Assembly: GCA_041749255.1 (NCBI GenBank)
Contig: JBGTBR010000018.1
Span: 1 to 64,000 of the forward strand
Source of the DNA: JABDLO01 sp041749255
GTDB taxonomy: Bacteria > Bacteroidota > Bacteroidia > Chitinophagales > Saprospiraceae
Reading direction: 5' to 3'
DNA length: 64,000 nucleotides
The notes below the pieces were generated by a model. The model was not told where the DNA came from, did no database searches, and was given only the letters and a program-made list of their open reading frames with translations. Shown piece after piece: positions 1-7,951 of this stretch; within the stretch, counting starts at the first letter, position 1; every line of letters starts with the position of its first letter. The translations under genes were made by a program, and so were the position numbers.

Positions 1-145
1 GTGAAGTAAAGATATCTAACTGTGCTGTTTCTGATGACTTTTTTAACATACCTTATGCTTTTTGAATCTTCCCCAAGATACTCATTATATATCAAAATTT
101 TATCATATTTGTTCTTTTAACTTTTCGGAGTGGACTCAAATTTAG

Positions 146-919
146 TTAATCAACAGCAAGTGACCCCCCTTCAAAAATGGCTTCACTTTCTTCTTCTCTA
201 TTGGTATTGTAAAATAAATACGTGGTAGCTGCTACTGAACATATAAGCGGTGCTATAAATGCACCTGCCAGGGGTATCAGGAACAGACCAAAACCAAATG
301 CTCCTATGACTATAGCCGCAGCTGCATGATGCCTTATATATTTACTGGTTTCCCTTACTCGCAATCCACCTTGATAAAAATAAATATCCATATAAGTGTA
401 GCCTATAAAATAAAACTGGAGAAAAAGTAAGGCGGTAGATTTGAATAGGGATAGAGCCAGGATTCCCAGAATAATGCTTATCACAGTACCTGTTACGATT
501 TCCATGAAAAAATTTCTGATAGCGAGTTTAAATCCCCTTACCATTACTTTATAAAAATCTTTCCATGAAGTGGGTTTGGATACACCAGTTAAAACTTCCA
601 AAGTACGGTGGGACATATGGAATATAAACATTTGCAACAGAATAAAAATCAGATATTTTATACCACCATCATAATAGATGTTTTCCGCTATAAGAGCCAG
701 TCCTGAAGCGGCACTATTGATATCATTGATTGAAAGAGACTCTACCGAACGAAGGATGTTCATTATAAATAAGATACCTACCAACATAGCAAGTAAAATA
801 GTAACTGAATACCTCCACCCCTGATTAAAATACCCTTTCCATAATGTATTTGTTTTAATGAAAGGATGTGCCTCTCTGATGTGTTTAAGTGCTTCGATTA
901 CCTGAACATGTATTTCCAT
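146..919 (-). CDS. EI24/CysZ-like polytopic membrane protein
   Basis: Inner-membrane protein of 257 residues. Hydrophobic stretches lie near residues 36-55, 86-106, 138-180 and 200-236. The last one (GAFGFGLFLIPLAGAF, then a run ending in TTYLFY) has the glycine- and proline-rich form of the C-terminal helices in the EI24 family. CysZ members of that family move sulfate in proteobacteria, but most Bacteroidota homologues have no known substrate, so a transport role is only possible. The tail (REEESEAIFEGG) is acidic and hydrophilic. The gene stands alone: about 750 bases without a convincing gene lie upstream. Family call moderately sure; function unknown. Confidence 0.8.
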   Translation of the reverse strand: MEIHVQVIEALKHIREAHPFIKTNTLWKGYFNQGWRYSVTILLAMLVGILFIMNILRSVESLSINDINSAASGLALIAENIYYDGGIKYLIFILLQMFIFHMSHRTLEVLTGVSKPTSWKDFYKVMVRGFKLAIRNFFMEIVTGTVISIILGILALSLFKSTALLFLQFYFIGYTYMDIYFYQGGLRVRETSKYIRHHAAAAIVIGAFGFGLFLIPLAGAFIAPLICSVAATTYLFYNTNREEESEAIFEGGSLAVD

Positions 920-964
920 ATTGATGTCTATAGCCTGTAGAGTACGCCTCTATTGATATATGAT

Positions 965-1000
965 CAAAGTTAGTAAATATTTATGTCATCCCCATTCAAA
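965..1000 (-). promoter_or_regulatory. Candidate Bacteroidota-type promoter of the EI24-like gene
   Basis: Read on the minus strand, TAACTTTG (965-972) fits the -7 consensus TAnnTTTG. A TTTG (997-1000) lies 24 bases further upstream, slightly longer than the usual spacing. The start codon is about 45 bases downstream. Confidence 0.35.
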
Positions 1001-1117
1001 TATTTGACGTGTCTTCTTATCTACAGTTACTAAGTAATCATTTATAGCAGAAAAGGTAATAAATCAAACTTTCCACTTCTGTATTTATAACATGCTCGGC
1101 TAGATTACGATTTCGGC

Positions 1118-1138
1118 AATTATGAATTATGAATTATG
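1118..1138. repeat. Short tandem repeat (AATTATG)x3
   Basis: Three perfect 7-base units in the 920-1665 gap, followed by a partial unit and another ATGAATT. The gap otherwise holds the two inverted repeats listed next and no convincing gene. Confidence 0.6.
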
Positions 1139-1359
1139 AATTTTTATGAATTAATTACGTTTCATGTCAATTCCTATATGTAATACCATTTTTTTTAAGG
1201 CATTATTCAAGCTAAAAGTCCAGTGATTCAGTCCTCTCGTCCGGCCTTTTCGAAGTGTATACCGACAAGAAACGAATACAGTTTAGTGCCGTGTCAAGCA
1301 TATTCTTTCCGATCCAAGTCTTGGTCTTTTCCAGCCTGTTTTCGGAAAAAAATCCTTAC

Positions 1360-1390
1360 ATCCGCCTTTGGAGGATGCGCGGATTTTTTT
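1360..1390 (+). terminator. Intrinsic-terminator-like hairpin without an obvious upstream gene
   Basis: ATCCGC (1360-1365) pairs with GCGGAT (1379-1384) and is followed directly by a run of T. An alternative inner pairing CATCC/GGATG also exists. No convincing gene ends just before it, so it may end a small RNA or be left over from a lost gene. Confidence 0.4.
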
Positions 1391-1462
1391 TACTCAACAG
1401 CCAGAAAAATACATGCGACTTAATCGGCAGAATACACTTGTCACGCCACTATATTTTTTTTG

Positions 1463-1492
1463 TTACTTTTTTGTATCAAGACAAAAAAGTAA
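1463..1492. repeat. Perfect 12-bp inverted repeat with 6-base loop
   Basis: TTACTTTTTTGT and ACAAAAAAGTAA flank ATCAAG. The A/T-rich arms could act as a bidirectional terminator. I recall similar palindromes scattered in intergenic regions of Bacteroidota, but this is the only copy seen in the window. Confidence 0.55.
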
Positions 1493-1665
1493 AGGAAGAG
1501 TAGGTAAGATAAAACCTTACATAAAATCTATATAAGCTACTTGACATAACACATGCATAATCCAGGTCAAAAATTTATCAGGCATTTTATTTAACTAAAA
1601 TCTTCGCTTTGTGTTAGTTTTCATTGTAGAGATGTATTATTGCCAATAATTAAAATAGGATAGAA

Positions 1666-2115
1666 TTGGAGATATCAAAAGCGATCAGGCAAGGGAAGTT
1701 TAACTCCAGTCAGGAGAAAGCGCTTATTAATTTATTGTACACTCATAATTGGTTAAGAGATGCACAGAATAAAATATTAAAAAAATATAATATTCTACCT
1801 CAACATTATAACGTGCTCAGGATTGTCAATGGCCAACATCCAAATCCGGTATCCACGGGATATATTTTAGATGTGATGCTTGATAAAGGAAGAGACCTTA
1901 CCAGACTTGTAGATAAGCTGGTGACATTAAAGATGTTAAACAAGGAGTTTTGTAAACATAACCGGAGAAAAACCGACATAAGCATCACCCAAAAAGGTAT
2001 TGATATAAGTAATGAAATCCGAAGTAAACTTTATGAGTGGATGGATGAAGAAAATCATCTGACAGAAGAAGAATCTGAACAACTCAGTTACTTATTGGAT
2101 AAAATGAGAGGATAA
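1666..2115 (+). CDS. MarR-family transcriptional regulator
   Basis: Winged-helix DNA-binding protein of 149 residues. Residues about 15-45 form the N-terminal dimerisation helix (ALINLLYTHNWLRDAQNKIL), 45-75 the first helices (PQHYNVLRIVNGQHPNP), and 75-110 the recognition helix and wing (MLDKGRDLTRLVDKLVTLKM, then the basic NRRKTDISIT). This order is that of MarR/SlyA proteins. Translation begins at a TTG; there is no better in-frame ATG near the start of the conserved region. The convergent neighbour is a rhodanese lipoprotein. No divergent target gene is visible, so the regulon and ligand are unknown. Confidence 0.88.
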   Translation: MEISKAIRQGKFNSSQEKALINLLYTHNWLRDAQNKILKKYNILPQHYNVLRIVNGQHPNPVSTGYILDVMLDKGRDLTRLVDKLVTLKMLNKEFCKHNRRKTDISITQKGIDISNEIRSKLYEWMDEENHLTEEESEQLSYLLDKMRG

Positions 2116-2133
2116 TCTTTATAGTTAGAGGAA

Positions 2134-2535
2134 TTAGTCTGATTTTTGAGCTTCTTTCCAATCAGTATAATTTCCGTTGAGCAAGTAGAGATTTTTGAAA
2201 TTTTCCTTTTCCATAATTGTATACGCTTTCGAACTCCGTCTATTCGTTCTGCAATATAATAAGTAGGTTTTTTCAGTATCCAATTCCTGGATTCTCTTCT
2301 TAAAATCATTTTTCTTAAAATCAATATTTATAGCATTGTTTATAATACCTTCCGATACTTCCTTATCGGTTCTGACATCTATAATGATGAGATCGGGATG
2401 AGTGGTAATAAAGGTATCCAAATCATCTATTTCTACAAAATTATAAACTTTATCTGCGTCACTGGCGGGTTCCTGGCAAGCCAATAAGGTAAATAAAAAT
2501 GATCCTACCATGCAAAATCTTATCAAGTGAAACAT
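2134..2535 (-). CDS. Rhodanese-like domain lipoprotein
   Basis: 133 residues from the chosen ATG. An upstream in-frame start would add 36 residues that are not signal-like, whereas this start gives a clean lipoprotein signal ending in LFTLLAC with the lipid-modified Cys at residue 20. The rest is one rhodanese domain: strand LIIIDVRTDKEV near 49-60 and the active-site loop YCRTNRRSS with catalytic Cys95. Rhodaneses transfer sulfane sulfur or bind thiols; single-domain periplasmic lipoproteins like this are common in Bacteroidota and mostly uncharacterised. It is divergent from the secreted protein at 2713. Confidence 0.85.
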   Translation of the reverse strand: MFHLIRFCMVGSFLFTLLACQEPASDADKVYNFVEIDDLDTFITTHPDLIIIDVRTDKEVSEGIINNAINIDFKKNDFKKRIQELDTEKTYLLYCRTNRRSSKAYTIMEKENFKNLYLLNGNYTDWKEAQKSD

Positions 2536-2712
2536 ATTCTTTTGTATTTTAAGTAAGTCAAATGTAATAATAAAACTCAATTGAATTGTATAGAGTTTAC
2601 TTTTATATCTTATGCTAATGAACACCATAGTACATCCGATCATTCGGGGAATGGTGCATTATTTTGCATATACACATTGTGAGCACTCATACGTTTTAAG
2701 AAAAAAGAAATC

Positions 2713-3240
2713 GTGAAAGTTATACAATTCATTACAGTCATTTTGTTGAGCTCTCAAATAGTTTTTGCCCAAAAGACATTTCTGGAGATACCGGTAGATG
2801 ATATGTTGGAAGAAATGAATGTAACCATGTTGGCTCCACTTGAAAGTTCCTTTCAAATCGTTGCTCCGGAGAAAAATGAAACTCAATGGAGTAAGAGCAA
2901 ATTCAAGATCCAACATAACCAGGTAGATGTCCTGGTGCAATTAATTCCTTCAACCGATATGAGAGAAATGTTTCCACATATAGAGTTTACGCGCATGCTC
3001 AACCATATTACTGTCAATGATGAAGAAGAGCACACCTTTGTTTATTCTATTATTTGCGACGACACCGTAGATTGGCAAGCGGAAGCGAGATTTGTACCGA
3101 AAGTGCAACTATCCACAAAATCACATGGTCTGTTGAGAGCATTATTCCGAGAGAATTCCGGCATGGTCATACTTATATATCTAAGTGATCATATTTTATT
3201 GGATCCCGAGCCATTGCTTGCATTTAATAACAGAAACTGA
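2713..3240 (+). CDS. Secreted protein of unknown function
   Basis: 175 residues beginning at GTG with a clear Sec signal peptide (VIQFITVILLSSQIVFAQ, cleavage after about residue 19). The mature part is mixed alpha/beta with acidic patches (VNDEEEHTF) and no motif I recognise. The C-terminal VILIYLSDHILLDPEP stretch is hydrophobic but too short and polar for a confident membrane anchor. It stands between a divergent rhodanese gene and a downstream tRNA. Possibly a small periplasmic beta-sandwich; function cannot be assigned. Confidence 0.65.
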   Translation: MKVIQFITVILLSSQIVFAQKTFLEIPVDDMLEEMNVTMLAPLESSFQIVAPEKNETQWSKSKFKIQHNQVDVLVQLIPSTDMREMFPHIEFTRMLNHITVNDEEEHTFVYSIICDDTVDWQAEARFVPKVQLSTKSHGLLRALFRENSGMVILIYLSDHILLDPEPLLAFNNRN

Positions 3241-3351
3241 TCCTCAAAATCGAATCAATCACCCTTACAGGTTTGGCGGCCTTATAATTTTACATTATTT
3301 TTGCACCCATCATTTTGAGGATTTTATGCTTTCCGGCATGTATGTAATAAT

Positions 3352-3423
3352 GGCCCTGTAGTTCAAGGGATAGAATGGGAGTTTCCTAAACTCTAGATTC
3401 AGGTTCGAATCCTGGCGGGGCTA
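3352..3423 (+). tRNA. tRNA-Arg (anticodon CCT)
   Basis: 72 bases fold as a cloverleaf. Acceptor GGCCCTG pairs with CGGGGCT (two G-U pairs). The D arm is GTTC/GAAT, the anticodon stem GGAGT/ACTCT with loop TTCCTAA, and the T arm TCAGG/CCTGG with loop TTCGAAT. The anticodon CCT reads AGG. The discriminator is A and the 3' CCA is not encoded. Confidence 0.93.
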
Positions 3424-3641
3424 CATTATTATTTAATGTAAAAACTCATCTTAGATTATACTAAACTTAGCATTTCGGAATGAAATCTTTAGTATGGTAA
3501 ATTTTCAAAAAAGTTAATCCATTAGATTAGCAGGAAAGTAAACTAATGGAAAAATCCATATATGGAATATTCAATTCTCAACTGCAACCGTTGGGTCAGT
3601 ACTAATTTGAGCTATGAACGGACATATCGGCATGTTAAATG

Positions 3642-3696
3642 ATACCCGTTCGGGATTAAGAACAACTTATTTATAATATTTATACCCGTTCGGGAA
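3642..3696. repeat. Pair of CCCGTTCGGG palindromes
   Basis: ATACCCGTTCGGGA occurs at about 3642 and again at about 3682, 40 bases apart in the same orientation, upstream of the DUF4440 gene. The core resembles the first palindrome at 46153-46174, so this may be part of a dispersed hairpin family rather than an operator pair. The rest of the 3424-3738 gap shows nothing else. Confidence 0.55.
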
Positions 3697-3765
3697 TATA
3701 TTTAGGGTAACTTTTAAAAAAAAAGGTGCATTATTATAGTGAACATACAAATTACAATTTTTATA

Positions 3766-4524
3766 ATGAGACGACTTGGTATTTTATTCTTGATAATTGG
3801 AAATCAACTTTTTGGGCAACCGACAACTGGTACAGTCGTTAATCAATCCCTATTCGGGCAAGTAATAATCTTAGATAGTATATTCTTTCAGGCATTGAAC
3901 AACTGCGACTTAGAAACATATGAGTCATTTCTGACGGACGATTTTGAATTTTACCATGATCGTGGCGGACTGACGAAATCCAGAGAAGCTGAGATGAAAT
4001 CCATGACTTTGTTTTGCGGAGAACAGAGACAACGACAAAAATTGAGAAGGGATCTGATACTGGAAAGTGTTGAGGTAAGCCCAATTAAAGACTTCGGAGC
4101 TGTTCAGACAGGGCGACATCGTTTTTTCCTGGTAATTGATGACAAAACGGAAAAGGTAATAGAAGAAGCAAAGTTTATAAACGTCTGGCATAGACAATTG
4201 ACCGGCTGGAAACTAAGTCGGGTAATTAGTTATGATCATAAACCTATAAGTAATGTTCTTTTATCTGATGGTATTTTAGATCAGTACACTGGAGAATATC
4301 TAATGGCTCCTGATAGAGTAGTTGTTATAACCAGGAACCACAAACTATTGACCGCCAATGACGGAGACTGGAGTTCCGACCTTTATTCAGAGTCCAATTC
4401 AAAGTTTTACCTCAACCACGGCAATATTCAATTTGAATTTATTCAAGGGCACAATGGGCAAGTGGAGAAATTGGTAATCTATGAGAACGGGACTCAAATA
4501 GAGCAAGGGAAAAGAAAGAACTAA
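3766..4524 (+). CDS. Exported DUF4440 / NTF2-like protein
   Basis: 252 residues from ATG 3766 (an upstream in-frame GTG at 3739 would add 9 residues and spoil the signal peptide). The signal peptide ends at about residue 18 (LFLIIGNQLFGQ). Residues about 30-160 form a SnoaL/DUF4440-like cone fold: FFQALNNCDLETYESFLTDDFEFYHDRGG is the usual opening, and the domain ends at VNVWHR-like text (FINVWHRQLTGWKLSRVISYDH). The last 80 residues are an extra beta-rich domain. Such proteins bind small hydrophobic molecules or act as ketosteroid-isomerase-like enzymes; no substrate can be named. Confidence 0.78.
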   Translation: MRRLGILFLIIGNQLFGQPTTGTVVNQSLFGQVIILDSIFFQALNNCDLETYESFLTDDFEFYHDRGGLTKSREAEMKSMTLFCGEQRQRQKLRRDLILESVEVSPIKDFGAVQTGRHRFFLVIDDKTEKVIEEAKFINVWHRQLTGWKLSRVISYDHKPISNVLLSDGILDQYTGEYLMAPDRVVVITRNHKLLTANDGDWSSDLYSESNSKFYLNHGNIQFEFIQGHNGQVEKLVIYENGTQIEQGKRKN

Positions 4525-4901
4525 CAATGTAGGGTAGACCTTGTGCCTGGCTGCCTTTAAAATGTTTCTGCGATGCTGGGGTGGCTAGAGAGGTTTACGT
4601 TTTATCTTCGTTCTATGATTTCCCCACGGAGACCCACGTAATTTCAAAAATCTGCAGCCATCATAAGCACGAAATGTCAAAATCCCAACTTGTTAGAGAG
4701 ACTGCCTTTGGCAGCATCTTGGCAAAAACGTACCTGATATGAAGAAAATATCTCTGTTATTGACACTTTTTAACAACAATGGACAATTGTGGGAGGTAGG
4801 GATTAATATTCTACTTCGTTCTATTTTTAACCCCTCCTATTGCCCGACATTTAAACCCTATCGTGGGAAGATATTGTAAACAACGACAACATAAAAGAAA
4901 A
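4525..4901. other. Intergenic stretch, nothing recognised
   Basis: 377 bases with no convincing coding frame, RNA or inverted repeat. The sequence is richer in G (around 4540-4610) than its surroundings, which could reflect a decayed gene or imported DNA, but no homology can be read from it. Confidence 0.4.
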
Positions 4902-5318
4902 ATGAAGCATAAAAACGATCATACTGATACCATAATATTGAAGGAAGGGGAAGGGCGACTTTATAATTGTGGAACTATGACCGCTATATTTAAGGTAGAC
5001 GAAAACGAAACCAACGAAAAATACAGCATTTCTGAATGGTGGCTAGAGCCTGGCTCTGACGGACCGGGAGCACACTTACACGAAGAAAATGACGAGGTAT
5101 TTTAGGTCTTGGAAGGAACAATCTCATTTCTGGTAGGCGACAAATGGATTGAAGCCGGGAAAGGAACATTCCTAAGAATTCCAGCCAGGACAATTCACGA
5201 CTTTAAAAACCAAACTGACAAGAAAACCGGAGTTTTGAATTTCTTTATCCCCGGTGGATTTGAAAGAAATATGCCTTCCATTGTCAAGTGGTTTGAAGAC
5301 TTGGTAATCAATAGATAA
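4902..5318 (+). pseudogene. Cupin-domain protein interrupted by an in-frame TAG
   Basis: Two open stretches in the same frame are separated by one TAG at 5103-5105. The first gives a cupin first half (GPGAHLHEENDEVF), the second continues without a gap as VLEGTISFLVGDKWIEAG, then the second cupin motif with its histidine (FLRIPARTIHDF). Cupins normally read EVFYVLEG here, so the stop stands where a Tyr (TAT/TAC) is expected: one substitution explains it. Start is taken at ATG 4902; an in-frame GTG at 4863 is possible. Total about 138 codons, a normal size for a stand-alone cupin. Either a recent nonsense mutation or a sequencing error; TAG recoding is unlikely. Confidence 0.8.
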
Positions 5319-5403
5319 AGTTTTTCATAGATAATAGTATTGGGACCCTAAACTCCGTTAGCCTGGAAGATTTTTTAAAAATCATAAACATCCTAATGCA
5401 CCA

Positions 5404-6492
5404 TTAATTCATTTTTGCTTTTAAGCCCCAACCTCCTAAGTTTTCGCTAACCAAAAATATAACTTCGTTTTTACCTTTAACCAGTGGCGTATATACAGAG
5501 TCGAAATAGCCTATGGTACCGAGATAGCGATAATCCCGGGATTGAAAACGGTTATTTCCGGAATACATAATCCGGTTGTTGACATATACTGCGACTTCAT
5601 CACTGTAACCAAAATCTATCCTCTTTATCTGTTCCACATCGGAGTCTACAAACATCCGTACCAACACCGCATTGCTTTTATCTGTCGCAGACGACAGACG
5701 TCCGAGATTGATCAACCCTGAATATTCAGCTGTGATTTCCGTCCATTCTAAGTCTTCTTGATTGAGGTCATTGAGGTTGATAACATCTTGCAAAAGATGA
5801 GATGGAAGTGGGTTGGAAACTTCCCATTGAAATAGGGTGCCCTCTGCGGCAGGAGGAGCATCTATAGCTTCGCTGAACAAAGGGGGATCGTCTTTCTCAA
5901 CTATACGCAAATTGGTATAATAGGCTCCACCCCGAAAATTCCAAAATCCGATTTCACCTTCATGCCAACCTCCCTTCAAATCATAGACTTCCATCACAGG
6001 TTGATTCATATCATTGATGTAAACATCCATTCTGTTATCCTTTATGATCAGTTTAAAGTGATTCCAACCATTAAAAATGAAAGAATAGGGAGCAGAATAT
6101 CCTTTTCCGTGATACAACTGCCATCCCGGGTTATTGTGAAATACAGGAGTATACTGCATAGCATCAGGGTTGCCTGATTGATGGGGGCGAACGTAAAATT
6201 CTTCATAATTGCTCATGTCCTGGCATCTGAATTGTAGGCCGGCAAAGTTTCTATGCTCCCCGAAAGCGAGATCAAATTCAATGACCCCATTATGGAACTG
6301 AGAGCCCATTAAGCGGGCCGTTCCGCTTTTCAGGTATAGGGCAGGTATTTCATTGAACTCGGTAATTTCATATTGGTCGGCTTCGATACGCCACTTTTGA
6401 TCGTTAAACTCGACAGTGGTCAATTCTTGTCCTGTCATAAAGCTGAATGGTGCCATCGCAAGGAAGATCCATATAACTCTAAACTTAATCAT
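5404..6492 (-). CDS. Secreted two-domain beta-sandwich (LamG/DUF1080-like) protein
   Basis: 362 residues with a signal peptide (IWIFLAMAPFSFMTGQ). Residues about 25-200 look like a concanavalin-type jelly roll: FDLAFGEHRNFAGLQFRCQD, then WNHFKLIIKDNRMDVYIND and GEIGFWNFRGGAYYTNLRI. These are the usual strands of DUF1080/laminin-G-like carbohydrate-binding or hydrolase domains. Residues about 220-362 form a second beta domain ending KGKNEVIFLVSENLGGWGL, like the sugar-binding domain of some glycoside hydrolases. It lies 73 bases after the membrane-anchored HTH protein, whose C-terminus has a similar jelly roll, so the two probably share an operon and a ligand. No catalytic residue can be named. 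Confidence 0.8.
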   Translation of the reverse strand: MIKFRVIWIFLAMAPFSFMTGQELTTVEFNDQKWRIEADQYEITEFNEIPALYLKSGTARLMGSQFHNGVIEFDLAFGEHRNFAGLQFRCQDMSNYEEFYVRPHQSGNPDAMQYTPVFHNNPGWQLYHGKGYSAPYSFIFNGWNHFKLIIKDNRMDVYINDMNQPVMEVYDLKGGWHEGEIGFWNFRGGAYYTNLRIVEKDDPPLFSEAIDAPPAAEGTLFQWEVSNPLPSHLLQDVINLNDLNQEDLEWTEITAEYSGLINLGRLSSATDKSNAVLVRMFVDSDVEQIKRIDFGYSDEVAVYVNNRIMYSGNNRFQSRDYRYLGTIGYFDSVYTPLVKGKNEVIFLVSENLGGWGLKAKMN

Positions 6493-6565
6493 CTCTTTTT
6501 TTATGGCAAAAATGATGGAGATTTACTAAAACTTCCATTCAAAAGCGATACAAGTTCATACAAGT

Positions 6566-7891
6566 TTATTCAAGCATGGATACGCCATCGGATTTATTAA
6601 ATATTTCATTGTAAATGACTGTGCCGGAAGCAGATATATTCAAAAATTCCACTTGACCCGTACCGTGAAATCTATACCGGACACCATAAAATTTTTCAGG
6701 AATCTGAGTTAAAGTATCTTCATAGGCAATGCTCCCGTTGACTTTAATTTTAAGCTTGTGGTCTTTCAATTCTAATTTTAAATCCACCCAATCTGAGTAA
6801 TCCACTCCAAAGGCGGAAAGATCAAATTGTTGTCCTTCCAATCGTTTGTCTGGAAGCAATAAGGTAAGTTCGCCGGTACATCCCGGTATGGAAAAAGGTA
6901 CAATGATAGGAATATCACTTCCTAAAACATAGAATTGAGCATTTTGGCAAATGGCCTCACCTTTACCCAAAGTATGTTTAAAACGGGTATGAACTACCAG
7001 GTCGTTTCCCGGAATTTCGTCCCATAACCCCAATAAATATAAACTGGAAAAGGGAATATCCTGGTTGATTTGAAATCCTTTATCTACGAGGTGGTCTTCG
7101 TTAAGACCGATACCATTTTCTAATTGTAAATCGGTTTTCCCAAAATAAAAGGGTAGGAGGTTCTTTTCAATACATCCCAACCATCCCCCGGAACCGATAT
7201 AGAGATCTTTTTCCTGTACTATAGTTTCATCCAAAATGAGTTTTGCCCTGAATACTCCCGGGTAGTAATAGGTGATGGCAAGATTATTTTGTGTAGGTAG
7301 GATGGGATGTCTTAATCTCGGATCCCAGGTTTGCTGTATAAAAAAGGAATCAGCTCCGGTATTGGCGACATCATAAGTAAAAAGTACTGTATTGGGAACC
7401 CCCTCCGACAAAGCACTGAAATCAAAAGATATTGAATCCAACCGATATGCTTTATCTTTTGAAGACAAAGCAATGAAAGAAATGATGGTAGCAATAAAGA
7501 TTACCACCAGTATGCCCATCCTTACAAAAAACCTTACCCTGGAGTTATTTCGAATTTTTTTGGCCGATATTATATGAGAAATAAATTGAGAATTACCTGT
7601 ATTCGCAGCATCCTGTTGAAAGGCAATCCAATGTTCATGTCCAATGAATTGAGCTAGTGCGTCGAGGGTAGAAATAGAAGGTTCAGAGTTATAAGAAACT
7701 TTACCCCAGATCCTTTTTAGGGTTACCGCACTTAGTCTTACACCCGTATCTTCCTCAATCAACTCACTCAGGCGTTCAAAATGTGTAGTTCGCCAGGTAT
7801 TGGAATGTCCCAACTGTGCTTTCTCTTCAATGGCTGATAAGCATTTTTTTAAAAGAGCCGTATCTGAATAAGTGGATCCCTGACTGTTCAT
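6566..7891 (-). CDS. Membrane-anchored HTH-like protein with extracytoplasmic jelly-roll sensor
   Basis: 441 residues, three parts. Residues about 35-92 (ERLSELIEEDTGVRLSAVTL, then KRIWGKVSYNS and ISTLDALAQFIG) resemble a helix-turn-helix seen at the N-terminus of many Bacteroidota membrane proteins. One transmembrane helix lies at 122-143. The outside part has a PKD-like beta domain (about 155-230) and a laminin-G-like jelly roll (about 260-435; DWVDLKLELKDHKLKIKVNG). The layout suggests a one-component membrane regulator that binds DNA inside and a ligand outside. It is the first gene of a pair with the secreted jelly-roll protein downstream. The DNA-binding role is inferred from sequence likeness only. 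Confidence 0.75.
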   Translation of the reverse strand: MNSQGSTYSDTALLKKCLSAIEEKAQLGHSNTWRTTHFERLSELIEEDTGVRLSAVTLKRIWGKVSYNSEPSISTLDALAQFIGHEHWIAFQQDAANTGNSQFISHIISAKKIRNNSRVRFFVRMGILVVIFIATIISFIALSSKDKAYRLDSISFDFSALSEGVPNTVLFTYDVANTGADSFFIQQTWDPRLRHPILPTQNNLAITYYYPGVFRAKLILDETIVQEKDLYIGSGGWLGCIEKNLLPFYFGKTDLQLENGIGLNEDHLVDKGFQINQDIPFSSLYLLGLWDEIPGNDLVVHTRFKHTLGKGEAICQNAQFYVLGSDIPIIVPFSIPGCTGELTLLLPDKRLEGQQFDLSAFGVDYSDWVDLKLELKDHKLKIKVNGSIAYEDTLTQIPEKFYGVRYRFHGTGQVEFLNISASGTVIYNEIFNKSDGVSMLE

Positions 7892-7951
7892 TAAAAATGT
7901 AACGTGTTATTATATCTAATTTTATTTCCTTCCATTTAATGCGTAAAGTAC

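Noticed and set aside
1223..1503. Two overlapping open frames of 66 and 82 codons
   Set aside because: Composition is unlike a protein, they overlap terminator-like and palindromic sequence, and no start signal or family likeness is present.
3352..3423. tRNA gene as an integration site for a genomic island
   Set aside because: No integrase, phage gene or direct repeat of the tRNA 3' end was seen nearby.
5103..5105. Programmed recoding (selenocysteine or pyrrolysine) in the cupin
   Set aside because: The codon is TAG, not TGA, and no pyrrolysine system is expected in Bacteroidota; the aligned residue is a Tyr, so a point mutation is simpler.
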